Source: Lentinus brumalis (lineage: Eukaryota > Basidiomycota > Agaricomycetes > Polyporales > Polyporaceae). Taken from it: a stretch of 64,000 nt of DNA. The notes below the pieces were generated by a model. The model worked only from the letters and a program-made list of their open reading frames with translations, did no database searches and was not told where the DNA came from. The stretch is taken from the NCBI GenBank assembly GCA_001792895.1, contig MARA01000029.1:186001-250000 (forward strand), in the 5' to 3' direction. The translations under genes were made by a program, and so were the position numbers. Below, one piece after another: positions 12,251-24,885 of this stretch (positions are counted from its first letter, which is position 1; every line of letters begins with the position of its first letter).

Positions 12251-13300
12251 CGATCCGCTCTGCTCAGGACGGCCGACTTGAGTACTGCGACCATGCACAT
12301 TCACACTCAATGCAGCCGGATCCACCCACTCTTGTCAACGATGAATGGACTCACTGATTTGAGCTCGTCTTGGGACGGTCGGGTCGACCCATTGATTGGG
12401 TGTCGGATGAAACGGACATGTGACGTATGCGTCCCGAATGCGTCGCGCACCAGCCGCGTGCGCGTCGGCGATGATTGAGGAGCCCTCTATAACAACCAGG
12501 GTGGTACCGGGCCATGGCATAGAAGTTGAATCAATTCGCCTCATCTTCCCCAGCAGCTTCCTCCGCGGTATTCAGGTTGAGGACGTCGCTCACCATTGAC
12601 TTCGACCTTGACGTTCACCATCATGACAGCACTGTAAGCTGTCAAGAACCCCCAGAAGGTGGGACGCCGCACAAAGAATAGCTTGAACGTGTAGCGGGGA
12701 GGCGCGCGTCCTTAGGGAAGTCGGACGCCGTAAGACTCTTGAGAATAAGATTGACGAGTAAGCTCAAGAGGAGGATCAGTAGAGACATACCTGATCGATT
12801 GATCTTCACAGTCGCGCTACCATGATAGCTGCCGCAAGCGAGAACGCCCTCGGCGCAGAAGGTAAGTCTGCCCTGCCTGACTCATGTTCATTAGCATCTC
12901 AGGATTCAAAACGACGTGCGTATGCATACATTGAGAGACATTCAGGGCGCGACGTTGAGAGAATGCAGGGAGTAACGATGAGCGTTGTGGTACGAGAACA
13001 GAGTGGCTGGTGGCGTACGGACGCGACAAGACGCGACATCGTGAAAGAGCCATTGCGAGAACAAAAGAGCAAGAGTAGAGACGCCGGAGTTCGGGCTATA
13101 AACGTCGTGCTTATCCGTTATTGTCTGTTATTACCTACAGGGGCATTTGTTAATGATATCTCTCCTAGAAGCACTCTCACAGAACAGTGCTCATCGTCTA
13201 CAATCTATTGCTTACATACTTGGTTACATTGCGGACAAACGAAAATGCCCAGAGGCTAGACGGATAGCAGCGCTGCCTGAGGTCACGGAGCGAAGGCAAT
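12251..13300. other. No supported gene
   Basis: Short open frames only; I could not link them into exons with recognisable content. Confidence 0.45.
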
Positions 13301-14075
13301 CTACTCGTCGCCTTCTTCAACCTCATCCACGCGATCGGGATTGGAGAGTTCGACCAGTTGGTCGAGAGAGGAATGCCTAGACAACGGCGCAGAAGGGCGG
13401 GCGGCGGGTCCAGCCCAGTCGCTGCGCAGGAAAGCCTCATATCGGTGGTTGCCATCCACACTAGCGACCTCCTGCTCCTGCTCGGACACGGGCTCGCTCC
13501 GCCCGTGGAGAAGGAACGCCCCTACGGCCTTGGGCACGGTGATGAGGCCAAGGTCTCGGAGTTGCTCCAGCGTGGGGGCGGGAGATCCAGTGCCGTAGTA
13601 GGGAAGACAGTCATCGCAGGCCGCTTCGAAACGATCCAACGACGGCGCGGTGTGGAAGAAGAGGCACATTCCGCTAGTTCCGGCACGGTAGGTGACCAGT
13701 CTCTTCGTCTAGTACGATGGTCAGACGGAAGCCAATGAGGACATGGGAAGGACAAACGTACAGAGCGGCGATAGGTGCAAATCTCCCAGAAGCGACCGAA
13801 GTCGAACACTAAGATGTCCCCAGGGTCAACACCCACGATGACCATGAACACTGTTGGCAGAGATCAGCGAGGGTTGAGGTGTTACGGCGAGTCTGCAACT
13901 CACCGGCGGCGTCCGAGCTCTCAACCAGCGACAGGCACGCATCCTGCGAGCCATGTTCATCCACGCGCCCTCCCCAAGCAAAGGAAGAGACAATGTGCTC
14001 CGAGCACCTAGCAAAGGCGCAAGTTAGGGCACGACGCACACGGGCACCGAAGTAATCACGCACACTATTTTCCAA
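13301..14075 (-). CDS. Unknown element-borne gene (5' end unresolved)
   Basis: Several minus-strand exons can be linked. One contains SSFAWGGRVDEHGSQDACL, the next PGDILVFDFGRFWEICTYRR, and the last reads TYRAGTSGMCLFFHTAPSLD then ends in an acidic tail DRVDEVEEGDE at 13301. Donor- and acceptor-like motifs separate them at about 13880 and 13690-13765. I do not recognise a family and see no membrane segment. The upstream exon with the start codon, perhaps reaching 14392, is not clear. The gene lies inside the outer transposon, 1.2 kb downstream of the transposase gene's 3' end. Function unknown. Confidence 0.4.
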
Positions 14076-14548
14076 GTTGTATCAGACTGCATCGTGTAGA
14101 CGTATAGGGTGGCGTTCAGAGACGGGGGTTGGAGCTAAGGGATCTGCGCTTCGCGCGAACACAGGATGACCTTATGAGAGCGACGGATGAGTCTGCATTG
14201 GCAGATAAAGGGAAATAAACGAACTTGTCTCTGGACATTGGTGAAACGTTTCCATCGGCGCTGTCGCAGTGAGGTCTCTATGAAGCAGTGAAGAGGTATT
14301 CCCTTGTCGTGGAGACGTCCGGATGGGAGAACAAGGCTGAGAGGACGAGGGTCGCGACGAGGAAGAGACGAAGGTGCGCGGTATCGGTTCATATCAAAAT
14401 TCTAGATCGCAGATCCGAGGTTCACGGAATCCTGCCTGTGCCTGCACATCCCTTTGTGACAGTGCTATGATGACGCCTACGCAAGATGCCTTTCTTTATG
14501 TTCCCGTTCGCCAACGCCGCCTCGTGCTGACTCTTTGTCAAACAGCCA

Positions 14549-15250
14549 GTGGCTTACTTCGCTCTCGCCGACGATGTCCAACCTGAACAAGTGAGTGACT
14601 CGCGAGCATCACTAGTAACAGCAATTGACTGCCGAGGTAGCGAGTATCCTAACGCTGTACTCTTGACGTTGGACGGCAATGTCAACTTGACGTTGGACGA
14701 CCACAGCGTCAAGCGGTCGACCCTCGGCGTGCGGAAGGCAGCTGAGACTGAGACATCACCCGTGCAAGTCATCATCACCGAGCTGTTGCCAGAGACCTGT
14801 CTGTACCTGCATGTCGTGGCTCTACGCACGCTAATATTGCCTTCAGATGGCGTCGTTCTTCGCAAGTCTGGTCCGAGCCGTGAGAGTCTCGGTTCGTTCG
14901 TGGTGAACGATAATGTCAAATTTGGCTGCCAGGAGGTGAGCCTGGCGCAATGCCGCGGCGTCCACCGCTGATCATGCGCACAGCGATCCCGTATCGTGGA
15001 CCTCGCAGTCCATGACGAGAAAATCCACGCTTTAGTCACCGACTACCGCTTGCAGTTCTCAAACGAGCTGGATTGGCTCGAATGCGTGCGGCTTCTAGAG
15101 CAGGCCAAGTCTCAGAGCGCCCTTCGCAAGCGGCTCCTCCAAGAGAACCTGAAGATCGCCGAGGCCAAGGACATTGTGCCTGAGGAATTTGGTGAGCGTC
15201 CATCAGCGTCTTGTCTGTCGTACCTCTCGACTGACCATACTTCCTTGAAG
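14549..15250 (+). CDS. Unknown element-borne gene, helical C-terminus
   Basis: One exon stays open from about 14549 to 14935 (VAYFALADDVQPEQ, then SPVQVIITELLPETCLYLHV). A second from about 14990 contains VDLAVHDEKIHALVTDYRLQ and a charged helix LECVRLLEQAKSQSALRKRL before a donor at 15191. The start codon and 3' end are unresolved. It converges on the minus-strand transposase gene. No family recognised; function unknown. Confidence 0.4.
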
Positions 15251-15272
15251 CAGCAGAGGAGTACGTGCAAGA

Positions 15273-18200
15273 TTAGGAGGATTGAACGATCTGTACATTA
15301 TACCATACTGCATACCAACGCAATCGCCATCGTGTTTTCTCACCGTGCCCAGCGTGCTTCATGGCTCCGCTCGATAGTGAAGTGCGGCAAGCCACCTTGT
15401 TCGTCAGGCGACATGTAGACATGACATGGACCGAGGGATCGCTCGCTATGTCTATACGGGCGTCAGCATTGCATTCGCTTGGAACAACATCGAGGGACAT
15501 ACCCTGTCCAGTGACCGAACGGCGATACACTCGTGGCCGATGTCCGCCGGCGTCAGCACCAATGACGCGAAGTGCGACCGGATCTCCTCGAGGGTGAGGA
15601 CGTGGGGCTTCGTCTTGAACCGGTTGTAGACCAGCCACATGTCCAGGTCTTCGAACTGGCGGTAGGGATCGAGCTGCTATCGGAGAGGTCGTGGATAGAC
15701 GAGAAGACCGGGCCGCAAAGCACTGTGACACGCGCAAGTAGTGCTTGATACACGTCCCGGGTGAGTTTGACAGAGTTGTGTTCCGAGAAGGGCAGCTCTT
15801 CCGGCTCAGCTTGGGGTGTAAAACAGAAGCTCGCGAGACGAGGGTTGCTCCGCGCGGCGTCCCGGAACGACTTCTTGTACGCGGCCATCATAGCCACGAA
15901 CGGCGGATCGTCAGGCCACTCGGAGGTAGCCATGAGCCACCGGAGGTTCGCGCCGATGTAGAAATACCGCATGAACGTGAGTGGCATGTCGTCTGGAGGA
16001 TACTCTGTCAGGATGTCGCCGGTAACAATAGAACAAGGTACGTACTTGTCCTGCTGTTGGTATTCAGATGCTGCAATATTCCGTTGAAGCGTTCGAACGG
16101 GAACGCCCACCAAGCATGGACTGGCCCGAACAGTTCCAAACATTCGCGGAGGTGAAGGGAAAGATGATGATTAGGGACAAGCGGATGCTTGAACGTCTCG
16201 GTCAGCCCGGTGAGGTATTGCAGCATGTAGTTGTCGAACTTCTCCGCCCGTGTCTCATCCATGGTCCGTCGAGTTGCCAGATCCACCGCGCGCACGAGAT
16301 CCAGGAAGTTGTTGAGGAGAGATCTCTGCCTTTCGGTCGCATTCGGTCCTCCCCAGAGTCTGACGAGAGTGATAGGGAGGTTCACGAGGCACCCGGTACG
16401 CCATTGGTCTGCTTTCAGCTTCCCGTGAGACGGACTGCCGAAGTTCTTGGGGGCGTGTTGCATCCAAGAGGGAACTACAGTGTTAAGGATATCCCTTCGG
16501 ATGATACCCAACGTCTCCTGGTCCAGGATACGGAACTTCGAAATGTCGAACTGATCGCGGACAAGACGGAAGTCCTGTATAGAATCTTCGAAGACAGGCG
16601 GCAGTCGAATTACGCGACCCACGTCCTCCTTGTACTGCAGAAGCAGTCTAGTCAGTCGTCCTTGGTTGTGCGGAATGGACCTTGAATATACTCACCCATG
16701 CGATGAGACTCTGGATGTATTCGCGTTTGGTGAAACCAGTAAAGGGCACCGCGCCGTTCAGTTCAGCAACAGCTGCAAGATATCCCTTCCTCACTCTGTC
16801 GAGCTTCTTTTCCGACCCCTCTTTGACGAAGGTGACGACGTTGTCCAAGAACGTCTTCTGCTCTTCGGGTGAGTGTGGTCGAACCTTGCTAAAATCGGAG
16901 GACTTGTCCTTGATGTCGACTCCCCAGAACTCTCGACAGTGATGGCGAAGTTCCCCGAGGAACAGATTGTGCATGGCATCGACCAAAGAGAAGCGAGTCG
17001 GATCCCAGTAGGGCAATCGGAGCAGTTCGGACCATCGAACACCGTGCTCCTTGAAAGCCGCGTCTCGTTCTGCCTCAGTCTTCGCCTCGTGCCACTCGTC
17101 GGCGCAAGCCTGGTGCTGAGCCCGCGTTCTTCGCGGCCACGTCGAACGTCGCAGGTTCTTGATCTCGTTCTTAGGAAGTTGACAGAACGAGCAGAAGTGT
17201 TTCTTCGATGAGTGTCCAGCGAACCCGGCGGCCTTGCGCAAGGCTGGCAAGTCGCAAACCAGGGGAATCACAGCCGCCCGAACCAAGAGGGACGCCTCGT
17301 CGAGTGCGGAGGTGGACAAGAAGATCCCGCGGTGCCACAAAACCAGAAGCTCGTCGACGAGGGGTTGGAGGAAGTGGTTCAATTGATGCAGTTCGGGCTC
17401 GTGGGGCCCAGGAATGATCCCCGCGAGGTAAATGTTCTCGGGGCGGTAGCGGATGTCAGGAGGAAGGTTCAAGCAGGCGAGATAAATTCCGCCCACAGAG
17501 TGCGACTTTCCTGCCTTCTTGTTTCCGTATGGGTTGAACCAGTCGATAAACAAGGAGAATACGAGATGTACCGAGCCGTCAGGTTGCTGCGAGAAGGGAG
17601 TTCTGCCGTCGGGTCCGATGAAGTTGCGCAAGACAGGCGCATCCCAGACGTCCTTCCACCGCGATCTGGGCTGCGGGGCCGGAGACTTCCATGCACCGCG
17701 CGCCATGGCAGCGAGCTCGGGTCTCTGGAAGATCTCTGCAAGCCAGGCATACATGGAGCGATAGGGGAAGAATCGAATGGGATCGTAACGGACAACCACA
17801 CGGTCCCCTTCGCGCGTCTCCTGCCGGACGACGAGGCGTTCGCCGCAAACCTTCTTATCTGTTTCGCGGAACGTGCAATGGCCAGGATACGGTTTGTTCG
17901 GCTTCTCAGGGTTCGGGGCGTACGTCGCGCGACACTTCGGACAAACGGCATGGCGGACGATCTCCGGCTCCAGGTCGAGCTTTTTCAAAATGCTTCTGAT
18001 GTCCTTCGGGATCTCGTTGAGCATCTCAAACTGTGCCGGGGTGAGAGATCGAGGCATTCCGGAGGTCATGTTGGTCCACATGAATGCGCCATACAGAATT
18101 GCCTGAATGCCAGCGAGAACGAAGGCCATGTCGTACTGGGAAGCTTCAGCCAGAGCGTGGAGGACAGCGGCGAGGAGGAGAGCGGCGAGGATGAAGTGTT

Positions 18201-19175
18201 CCTTAGTCTTCGCTTGGGCGCCGGGGAGTGGACCTTGGCGACATCAGAATCAGTGGTGAACCATTGTAGCATGTGCGGAAGAACTTACCCACTGTGATTG
18301 GCATTGGACCCTTCTTTGACGTCGATGTGGACGATTCGAGGTAACGGATTATATAGAACTCGGTCCAAGCGTCATCCCGCAGCTGGTCCAAATACTGCAG
18401 GTGCGAATCTGCTCTCTCGATGAGAGCATCGAGACGACGGTCAAGGTCGTTGTCCCCGATGGGGTTGAGCTCCTGCAGGTAACGCCGTTGTTCGCGTATC
18501 TTCCCTCGGACACCTCGGTATAGTGAGTTCTGCTCCCTGTCACCTAGCGGTTCCGGAGCAGGGTCGGACAGCTTCGTGGATGGAGGAGTAGAGGAGAAGT
18601 CGAGGCACAGTCGCGCCGGGATGAGCTTGCAATGAGCTTGGAGGGACGACTCGATTGTGCTGAGGAGTTGTAGGCGAGTCTTGGTCTCGTGCTAGTTCGT
18701 ATCACCACAAATTAACAAGGCCTGCTGTGCTGAGGTCCTGAGCAGGGACGTACCTTGCCCGGTTTCGGTCCCACGTTACCACCGCCAATGGCCTCTGATA
18801 TCGGACCGTTGTCAACGCTCTGAAATGGCCGGGTTTGAGCGAACTAGTCAGACAACAAATTGCATTACTCACCACTTGGCTGCCAGTCGGACCTTGCATT
18901 GAGGCCGTGCCCCTCTTGTCCTTCTCGCCGACCCGGAGGGACGAGGAGGGCTCACCAGGCAAACCCATGCTCGCGAGCAGAATGGTGTTCTCCACCGCGG
19001 CCTGGTTCCGTAGTAGATCGAGATCGCGATGCCTCTCTATGGTTTTGGCGGTATTATACAGTCTTCCGCGATGCTCTCGATGTCCTCCAGTCCAGACACA
19101 GGTAGCGCACTGGCTGCACAGACAGAGGTATTTGCCTCGCGGCACCGGCGGGGGGTCCGAGGCGGGATCTGCCAT
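15273..19175 (-). CDS. Plavaka-family transposase
   Basis: This is a DNA transposase of the Plavaka group, widespread in basidiomycetes and related to CACTA Tnp2. The start MADPASDPPPVPRGKYLCLC is at 19175 and is followed by a zinc-binding N-terminus (CSQCATCVW, then H..H). The next exon carries EQRRYLQELNPIGDNDLDRR. The largest exon (about 18160-16680) has a CPKC..HC..C cluster, VFSLFIDWFNPYGNKKAGK, GIIPGPHEPELHQLN, CDLPALRKAAGFAGH, YWDPTRFSLVDAMHNLFLGE and ends LIAWV. Later exons have KADQWRTGCLVNLPI, GPVHAWWAFPFERFNG and FMRYFYIGANLRWLM. A 55-bp intron near 15680-15735 restores the frame into QLDPYRQFEDLDMWL. The protein is roughly 1,000-1,100 residues and all frames can be joined, so it looks intact. 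Together with the CACTG ends and 3-bp duplication, it is the likely mobiliser of the 47-kb element. Confidence 0.88.
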
Positions 19176-19669
19176 GGCGTCCTCCAGGATAGGAAGCTCA
19201 AGGTGCTCAGCGGAGACCAGGGGGTATTGGGATGTGTGTGCACGCCTGGGCGAAGTGCAAATCCGCAAAATGGTGCGACGCAGGTGCGACCGTGGAGTGA
19301 TCCTAAATTATGGATGCAGAGTTTAGGGACGGACTTACCAGAATAGTCGCCTTCTTTTGTTATCAGAATGGGAAAGCAAACGGAGTGCATTGCGACCGGG
19401 TCCAGCCGATTACGAAGGGGGAATCACATCAATCTATCACGCATCGCTTCCTCCCAAACCGGACGAACCCCAGGGAGTGACGGCATTTCTGCTTGATCGG
19501 CGACCATCTGACTACCAAAGAAATCAACTGCGCAGAAAAGTCCGTAAAGACACACGACTTGAGCACCTCGCCGAAGCTGGTATATGATAGCCTCCCTGGT
19601 CGCCTTCCAAATGAACTGGCGTCGGACTCGGCGTGATGGGCATGGAGCGAGTTGGAACATCATCCGAGC
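19176..19669. other. Intergenic, no gene seen
   Basis: This is the upstream region of the transposase gene and holds no supported coding sequence. Confidence 0.5.
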
Positions 19670-21300
19670 CTATGATGGTGTCAGTGTACCGGTGAGGTGA
19701 TTATTGCGGGCACTCACAAACAAGTGAGCAATGATCGTCACAATCACCAATGCAAGGAAGTCTGATGCTGCGCTCTTGACGTCCTCCGGAGTATCGGTCA
19801 TATCATGGTCAACACACCCTCCTGTCGGGTGGAGAGCTGTGAGCTCCATGGCCGGAATCTTCATGTCTGGTGTTGCCGCCACGAGGGACACTCCAGAAGA
19901 GGCGGGCAAAATTGCTAGTCGGGCCTCCGGTGAAGACGACACCTGAGACGGAATCTGTGCTGCCAAACTCTTCGTCTCAGGAACATGGAACCGTGGAACC
20001 TGGAAAAATCGTACAATTATGCTCAGTCGAACATCGGCAGAGAGGAATAGAAGACGCCTACTGCATCCGCTGAGGGAGAGTCCGAAGATCCGGACGAAAT
20101 ATCCCAAGACTCGGACGTGGCACCCAGCTCTGCATCTAGGGAAGCGCCAGAACGGTCACTGCTAGACGTGGAATCAGGAAGGGCGCCTTCCTCGCCTGAG
20201 CTGGGCGAAGATGACCGCATGGATTGTACACCGTCCAGCACGACTTCGAATGGATTGGGAAGGTGTAGCAGTTGGCACGAATTGTCCACGCCGGCTGGAA
20301 CCGGGTGGACATCTTGAGTGTGCTGGAGAACTGCAGCTGTGTGCCGAGTGTCTTCTTGCAGCATTGTAATTGTCTCGTCCGTTTTTCCGGCCCACTCTTG
20401 GATAGATGAGAGTACCGTGTTGACGGACTCTACCGCGTGCTTGCTCCCCACCACCTGCGACTTCATGATGGTAGTATCCAGCTCAAGTTTTCGCAGTCTG
20501 TCGTTGAGGTCTTGAATATTGTCCTTAGATTGCGTGCGAAAGTTCTCTAGGGTACGGCGCTCGAGGTTAAGATTTCCTATAGATGCGATGGTTAGTACGG
20601 AGTTGAGTCAACGAGGGTGACAAAGCTTACCTTGCGCTTGTCGGTAAGAGAGCTTGACTGGTCGGATCTCGTTCTCGCAATCCTTCCTGACCTTCACGAG
20701 TTCTTCCTCTATTTCCTCGACACGTTTTTCGAAGGATTTCTAGCCCGACAGACTCACTTTCTGCTGATGCGCATATGTTGAAGACGAATGCTCACCTGAG
20801 TGTGTCGGATAGCGATCACTGCTTTGTAGAGTGCGGCATTGCAAGAGTTCAATCGTTCGAGCTCTTGCAGGGCTTCGATATACTCGGCCTCCGAGTGGCT
20901 CTCGGCGTCGTCATCTTCGCTATCGCGAACGTATGTAAGTTCTTCCTTTCACAGCGCACAGAACATGACTCACGCAACCCGCTTGAGCAGATCTGCAGCC
21001 CTCACAGAGAGCTGATACTGGGGCGGACCCCGGGGAGAGATGGTCGAGAGCGGTGGATGCCGATGTTCCACGCTCGTGAGCCTGAATGATTCCTCGACCA
21101 AGCTCGGCCTGATCTTATAGTCTTCCTCTGACCCATAGGCTGAATGGTCTGCATACGTGCCAGTAGATGTCCCACAAAGTGAGGCCATGGAAGAGGAGGT
21201 AGAGGAGAGGGCGGTTGGCTTCGCCGCCACGACGTCTGACACTTGTGGCTGGTCAAAGCGATAACAAAGCAACTTGATGACCTTCGGCTAATTAATGATG
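19670..21300 (-). CDS. Coiled-coil protein with C-terminal membrane anchor
   Basis: Five exons can be followed on the minus strand. The N-terminal exon (21272-20970) is serine-rich. It is followed by EAEYIEALQELERLNSCNAA and FEKRVEEIEEELVKVRKDCE, then by IQDLNDRLRKLELDTTIMKS, which together suggest a long coiled coil. After that come an acidic, serine-rich segment (SMRSSSPSSGEEG) and a last exon ending near 19670. That exon contains a hydrophobic stretch FLALVIVTIIAHLFV about 15 residues from the C-terminus, suggesting a tail anchor. I do not recognise a family. The 5' end is not resolved. It is one of several membrane-anchored cargo proteins in the outer element. Confidence 0.5.
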
Positions 21301-21516
21301 CAGATGCGGCTATTGACCTGTGCACGCAAACAATGAGGACCATGGAAACAGTGCACGCCGCAACTCACAGTAGTCTCCGAAAGGTTTTATGATACAAGTA
21401 ACGGGGATCAATTAAAGTAGACTACATGGATAACTAGATAAGAGAAAGTCATTCGATCATGCGACCTACAAGCTATCTGAACAGACGGTTAGCTCAGACA
21501 TGCGGAACGTCTGTGA

Positions 21517-22616
21517 TTAGGGCATACCTTCAGCTTCGCGTCTTTCGAAGTAATCCCGACGAATCCACGACGGATCCTTCCTCTTAGGTGTCTTCGAAAG
21601 ATACCGACCATCCTCTCTTCGGTAACCAACGTCCACAGGCTTCCAACGCGGCGGCAGCCCTGGACTAGCAAGCCAAATCCATAACTGGGAGCGATCTGGG
21701 TCGACGGGATGGCGATGGTAGAAGAGGTCGCCAAGATAACGCTTCTCCTCGACGAAGTGAGGTGGCTGTGGGATGGGAGACGCGCCCTTCGTCTGGAACC
21801 AAGCCGTCTCAATAATCTGACTTGGATCCTCGCTGTCTGGATGCGAATGGGTCTTCCTGATAAGAAACTGCACGATGCTCAGACGTAGTCATACGCCGAC
21901 AGAAACAGTTTACGTACCAGACTCGTCGGCTGCACAGACCGCCTTGTACCCGCCCTGCCAGTACCCGCCCTGCCAGTGCTCGCCTCTTCTGCATCTTCCT
22001 CCGGTTCAGAGTCAGAAAGCTCTGTCAGGGGAGAAGGAGGCGCCTGCTCGACGCCATCCTCGCTGTCACCAGTAGAACTTCCGGGCATATTGCTCAGCAC
22101 CTGAGAGGCAGAAGGAGGCTGTTCGCAACCAAGGAGTGAATGCGGGGGTGGGAGACACGGTGTGATGACAAGTGTACGGAGGCTCGACTTCGGTCGCGGC
22201 AGCGGTGGGTTTAAAAGCGCATATGAGCTCATCGCCGAGGGATCTGCAAAGCCGGAATGACGAATAAGCCCATCGCGGCGCGAGTCGACGTCAGACGTTG
22301 TGGACATCTTGTCGTCGACGGGAGAGCTGGAGACCGAGATAAGCGGTTGGCGGCCACAGGAGACACTTGCAGCGTACCTCCGGAGTCGCACCGGCGAGAA
22401 CCTACGTGCGATGGTGGGCTCCACCTCATGGTGGAAACCCGGCGGACGCGGGACCATCAGTTCCAGGTTCGTCGTACGATGTGCCCGCACAGTCGTAGTG
22501 GCCGAGAAGACGAAGCCTGGGCGGGGCTTTGGTCGCTGTCGAAGCCGTCTTCCATAGCAGGCCCATAGACAGGAAGAGAGGGAGATGAGCACGACAGCGG
22601 CCAGCACTGCAAGCAT
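21517..22616 (-). CDS. Single-pass membrane protein, paralogue A
   Basis: Two exons (22616-21918 and 21867-21517) join in frame across a 50-bp GTACGT..CAG intron to give 349 residues. The ATG at 22616 opens directly into a membrane segment (MLAVLAAVVLISLSSCLWAC) followed by a basic patch GRRLRQRPKPRP. The middle is proline/serine-rich and acidic (LTELSDSEPEEDAEEAS). The C-terminal 90 residues form a compact domain with AWFQTKGASPIP, LGDLFYHRH and WKPVDVGYRREDGRYL. The same pattern recurs in the gene at 23194-24455, so the two are paralogues. The topology suggests an N-terminal anchor with a cytosolic or nucleoplasmic C-terminus. No family name is known to me. Confidence 0.65.
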
Positions 22617-23193
22617 CCGGAACGAAGAAGTCAAGGACAGTGGCGTATGGGGTGACGGTAGGGGAATGAGAGTGCTGCACCAGTTGTGCTGCTTGCGCCT
22701 CAGCTCATTGTCCTCAAAGAGCCAGTTACATCCTTTGCGTCGTTCTTGGCCTTATGTGGCGAGCACAATGGAGGACAATGCGAGCAAGGACGAGGCGATA
22801 CACGCTTCAGCGCTTAGAGCCGGTCGGGGCGGTGCGGTTTGACGCGGTTTGACGCTGGTCAGGGCGGTTCGACGCTGGTCGGGGCAGATCCGTGGCTCAT
22901 TTCGACGGAGCACGCACGCGATACGCACAAGGGGTTTCCGGCATAGATTCGGTTGTATTAGGGCTCATCGCATAGCATACAGGAATACAGAAACAGTGTC
23001 TAGAAAGGAGACGCACGAGAACAGAAAGGGTAGAGGAAAAGACGGTAGACATGAATAGAAGAAGGTGACGCGTGTGACGCATGCTCCGTTGGATGAGGAG
23101 GCTTGGTAACGAAAGGGACTTGGCTCAGATGGCCGCGAGCCTACTTTCGACGGGTGCGAATGGCTGTCGATGCGGTGAGCGAGAGACAACGGC
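22617..23193. other. Intergenic, short G-rich tandem repeat
   Basis: Around 22822-22890 a short GGTCGGGGCGGTTTGACGC-like unit repeats about three times. No gene is seen. Confidence 0.5.
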
Positions 23194-24455
23194 TCACGGA
23201 CAGGATAACTCACGGACAGGAGTCGATGCCTGGGAAGATGCCGCGCTCTTCTGTTCAGCACGCACGGTTTTGTTATACTGGGAATCCTTGACCCAACTCG
23301 GCTCCTGCAAGACCAAGGTGACGTTCAGCCTGTAGCCATCGGCACGGCGGTACCCTTTGTTGACAGGCCACCACCCGGGACGGCCATCGATGCCTTCCAC
23401 GCGCAGGAACATCTGATAGTTGGGGCGGTCAAATCCCGTAGCAATGTGCAGGAATATATCGCCGATGCGAGGGGCCTCCGCCAGCGACGGCGACGGCGGC
23501 GGAGCATTGATAAACCCTGCGCCCCGAGTGGTGAACCAAGCCATATAGACGATGTCACCGTCGCTCGACATACGAGCTTTCCTGTCGCGCTTGATCAGGC
23601 CGCTGTCGACCTATGGCCATGAGACATGAATACTTTAGGCCTGCAAGGAATTGCTAGAAAATGCTCACCTCCATCGCATCGTCAACGTCATCCTTGACGT
23701 CGTCTTGGGCTGCGCCCGCTGCCGGAGCCAGCTGAGAAGGGGGAGGAGACGGGGACCGAGATGATGGCAAAGACAACGAGGCCGAAGATGGGGATGTAGA
23801 GACCGACGGAGAAGGGGACGGGGACGCGATCGGCAATGTACCGACGGACGTGATCGAGAGAGGACCAGGTGTAGCGCTGCGCGTACTGCTCGGACCAGGT
23901 GTAGCGTTGCGCGTACCGCTCGGACCAGGGATAGCTTTGTGCTCACGTTCTTTCCCTTTGCTGTGCGCCACTGGCTCTTGATTGAAAGACGGGGTGCCAA
24001 CTGGAGTGGTCGACCGAGCCCCGACAGCACGGGAGCGAGCATCCTTACGGGATGAGACAGTAGGGGGCGGAGTCATCGGGAGCGCGACTTGACGGCACTG
24101 GAGTGGGCTCGGCGGGACAGAAACACGCACACCTCGAGCTACGGTCTTCGATAAGCCTGCTTTCGCCACGCCTTCCCCGACAGGCTCAGCAGTACTAGTA
24201 CGCGTAGTAATTTGCCATTAGATTTGACAGCTCCTTCACAGCAATGTGCGCATACCTTGTGTCCTTGCCCATCCGTGCCGCTGCAGCGACGTCAGCGGCG
24301 ACTTGTGTTGCGGCGACCGGAGCCACCGGGTCTCGCCCAACAGCACGTCTACGCGCATCTCGAGCCTCGCCACCAAACATCCGGGAGCATAGATAGACAG
24401 CGAGGACGAGGTAAAGCAGCGCCACGAGAGTCGTGAGGTCGACCGTCACCTCCAT
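23194..24455 (-). CDS. Single-pass membrane protein, paralogue B
   Basis: Three exons (24455-24256, 24194-23669, 23610-23194) join in frame to 380 residues. The ATG at 24455 is followed by a membrane segment LTTLVALLYLVLAVYLC and a basic stretch RDARRRAVGR. The middle is proline/serine-rich with three near-identical repeats reading GPSGTRNATP, GPSSTRSATP and GPLSITSVGT. The C-terminal domain has YMAWFTTRGAGF, IGDIFLHIATG and WWPVNKGYRRADGYRL, matching paralogue A. The target duplication of the nested KDZ element ends only 27 bp upstream of this ATG. The insertion probably separates the gene from its own promoter. Function unknown. Confidence 0.65.
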
Positions 24456-24474
24456 GGCGGTCAAGGGAACGGGG

Positions 24475-24482
24475 GATATGCT
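24475..24482. repeat. Target site duplication GATATGCT (left, nested element)
   Basis: GATATGCT directly precedes the CACCAGTGG terminus and recurs at 39569-39576. Eight-bp duplications are known for Zisupton elements. The last base could instead belong to the inverted repeat, giving 7 bp. Confidence 0.8.
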
Positions 24483-24885
24483 CACCAGTGGTATCCAGAC
24501 TTGTAGTACAAACCCCCACAGGTATGGTACAATGGTTGTGCTGTATGTGGGGGATATTCTGTACAAGACCCTTGTACAAGAGCCATAGGATTGTACAACC
24601 AACCACTTGTAGTACAAGTGGGGCTTGTATTACAAGTGGTCTACTGCAAAGGGCAGCTAAATGCGGACTTGTACGAAGGATTGTAACCCACATAGAGCAG
24701 CCTATACAGAGCTTGTACGGAGCTTGTAATAGATGTGATCAGCAGATATAGATCTGATAGATCTGGCGATGGGAAATCTAAGTACCAAGATCCTGGCTCT
24801 TGTAACCAATTGTAACATGGTCTGGGGGCTATATGGAGGCAGGCTCTGTAAAAGTGATTGTAACCATCCATGGGTGTCTATATTC
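24483..24885 (+). repeat. Left inverted terminal repeat (nested KDZ element)
   Basis: Matches the reverse complement of 39166-39568 throughout. It is rich in CTTGTAC/GTACAAG and TTGTAAC motifs, which may be transposase-binding sites (inference). Confidence 0.9.

Noticed and set aside
15680..15735. An apparent frameshift in the Plavaka transposase
   Set aside because: A 55-bp interval with GTGTCA donor and TAG acceptor removes the break, so an intron is the simpler reading.
17212..18297. A 361-residue plus-strand frame
   Set aside because: It lies opposite the Plavaka transposase exon; only the minus strand shows family motifs.
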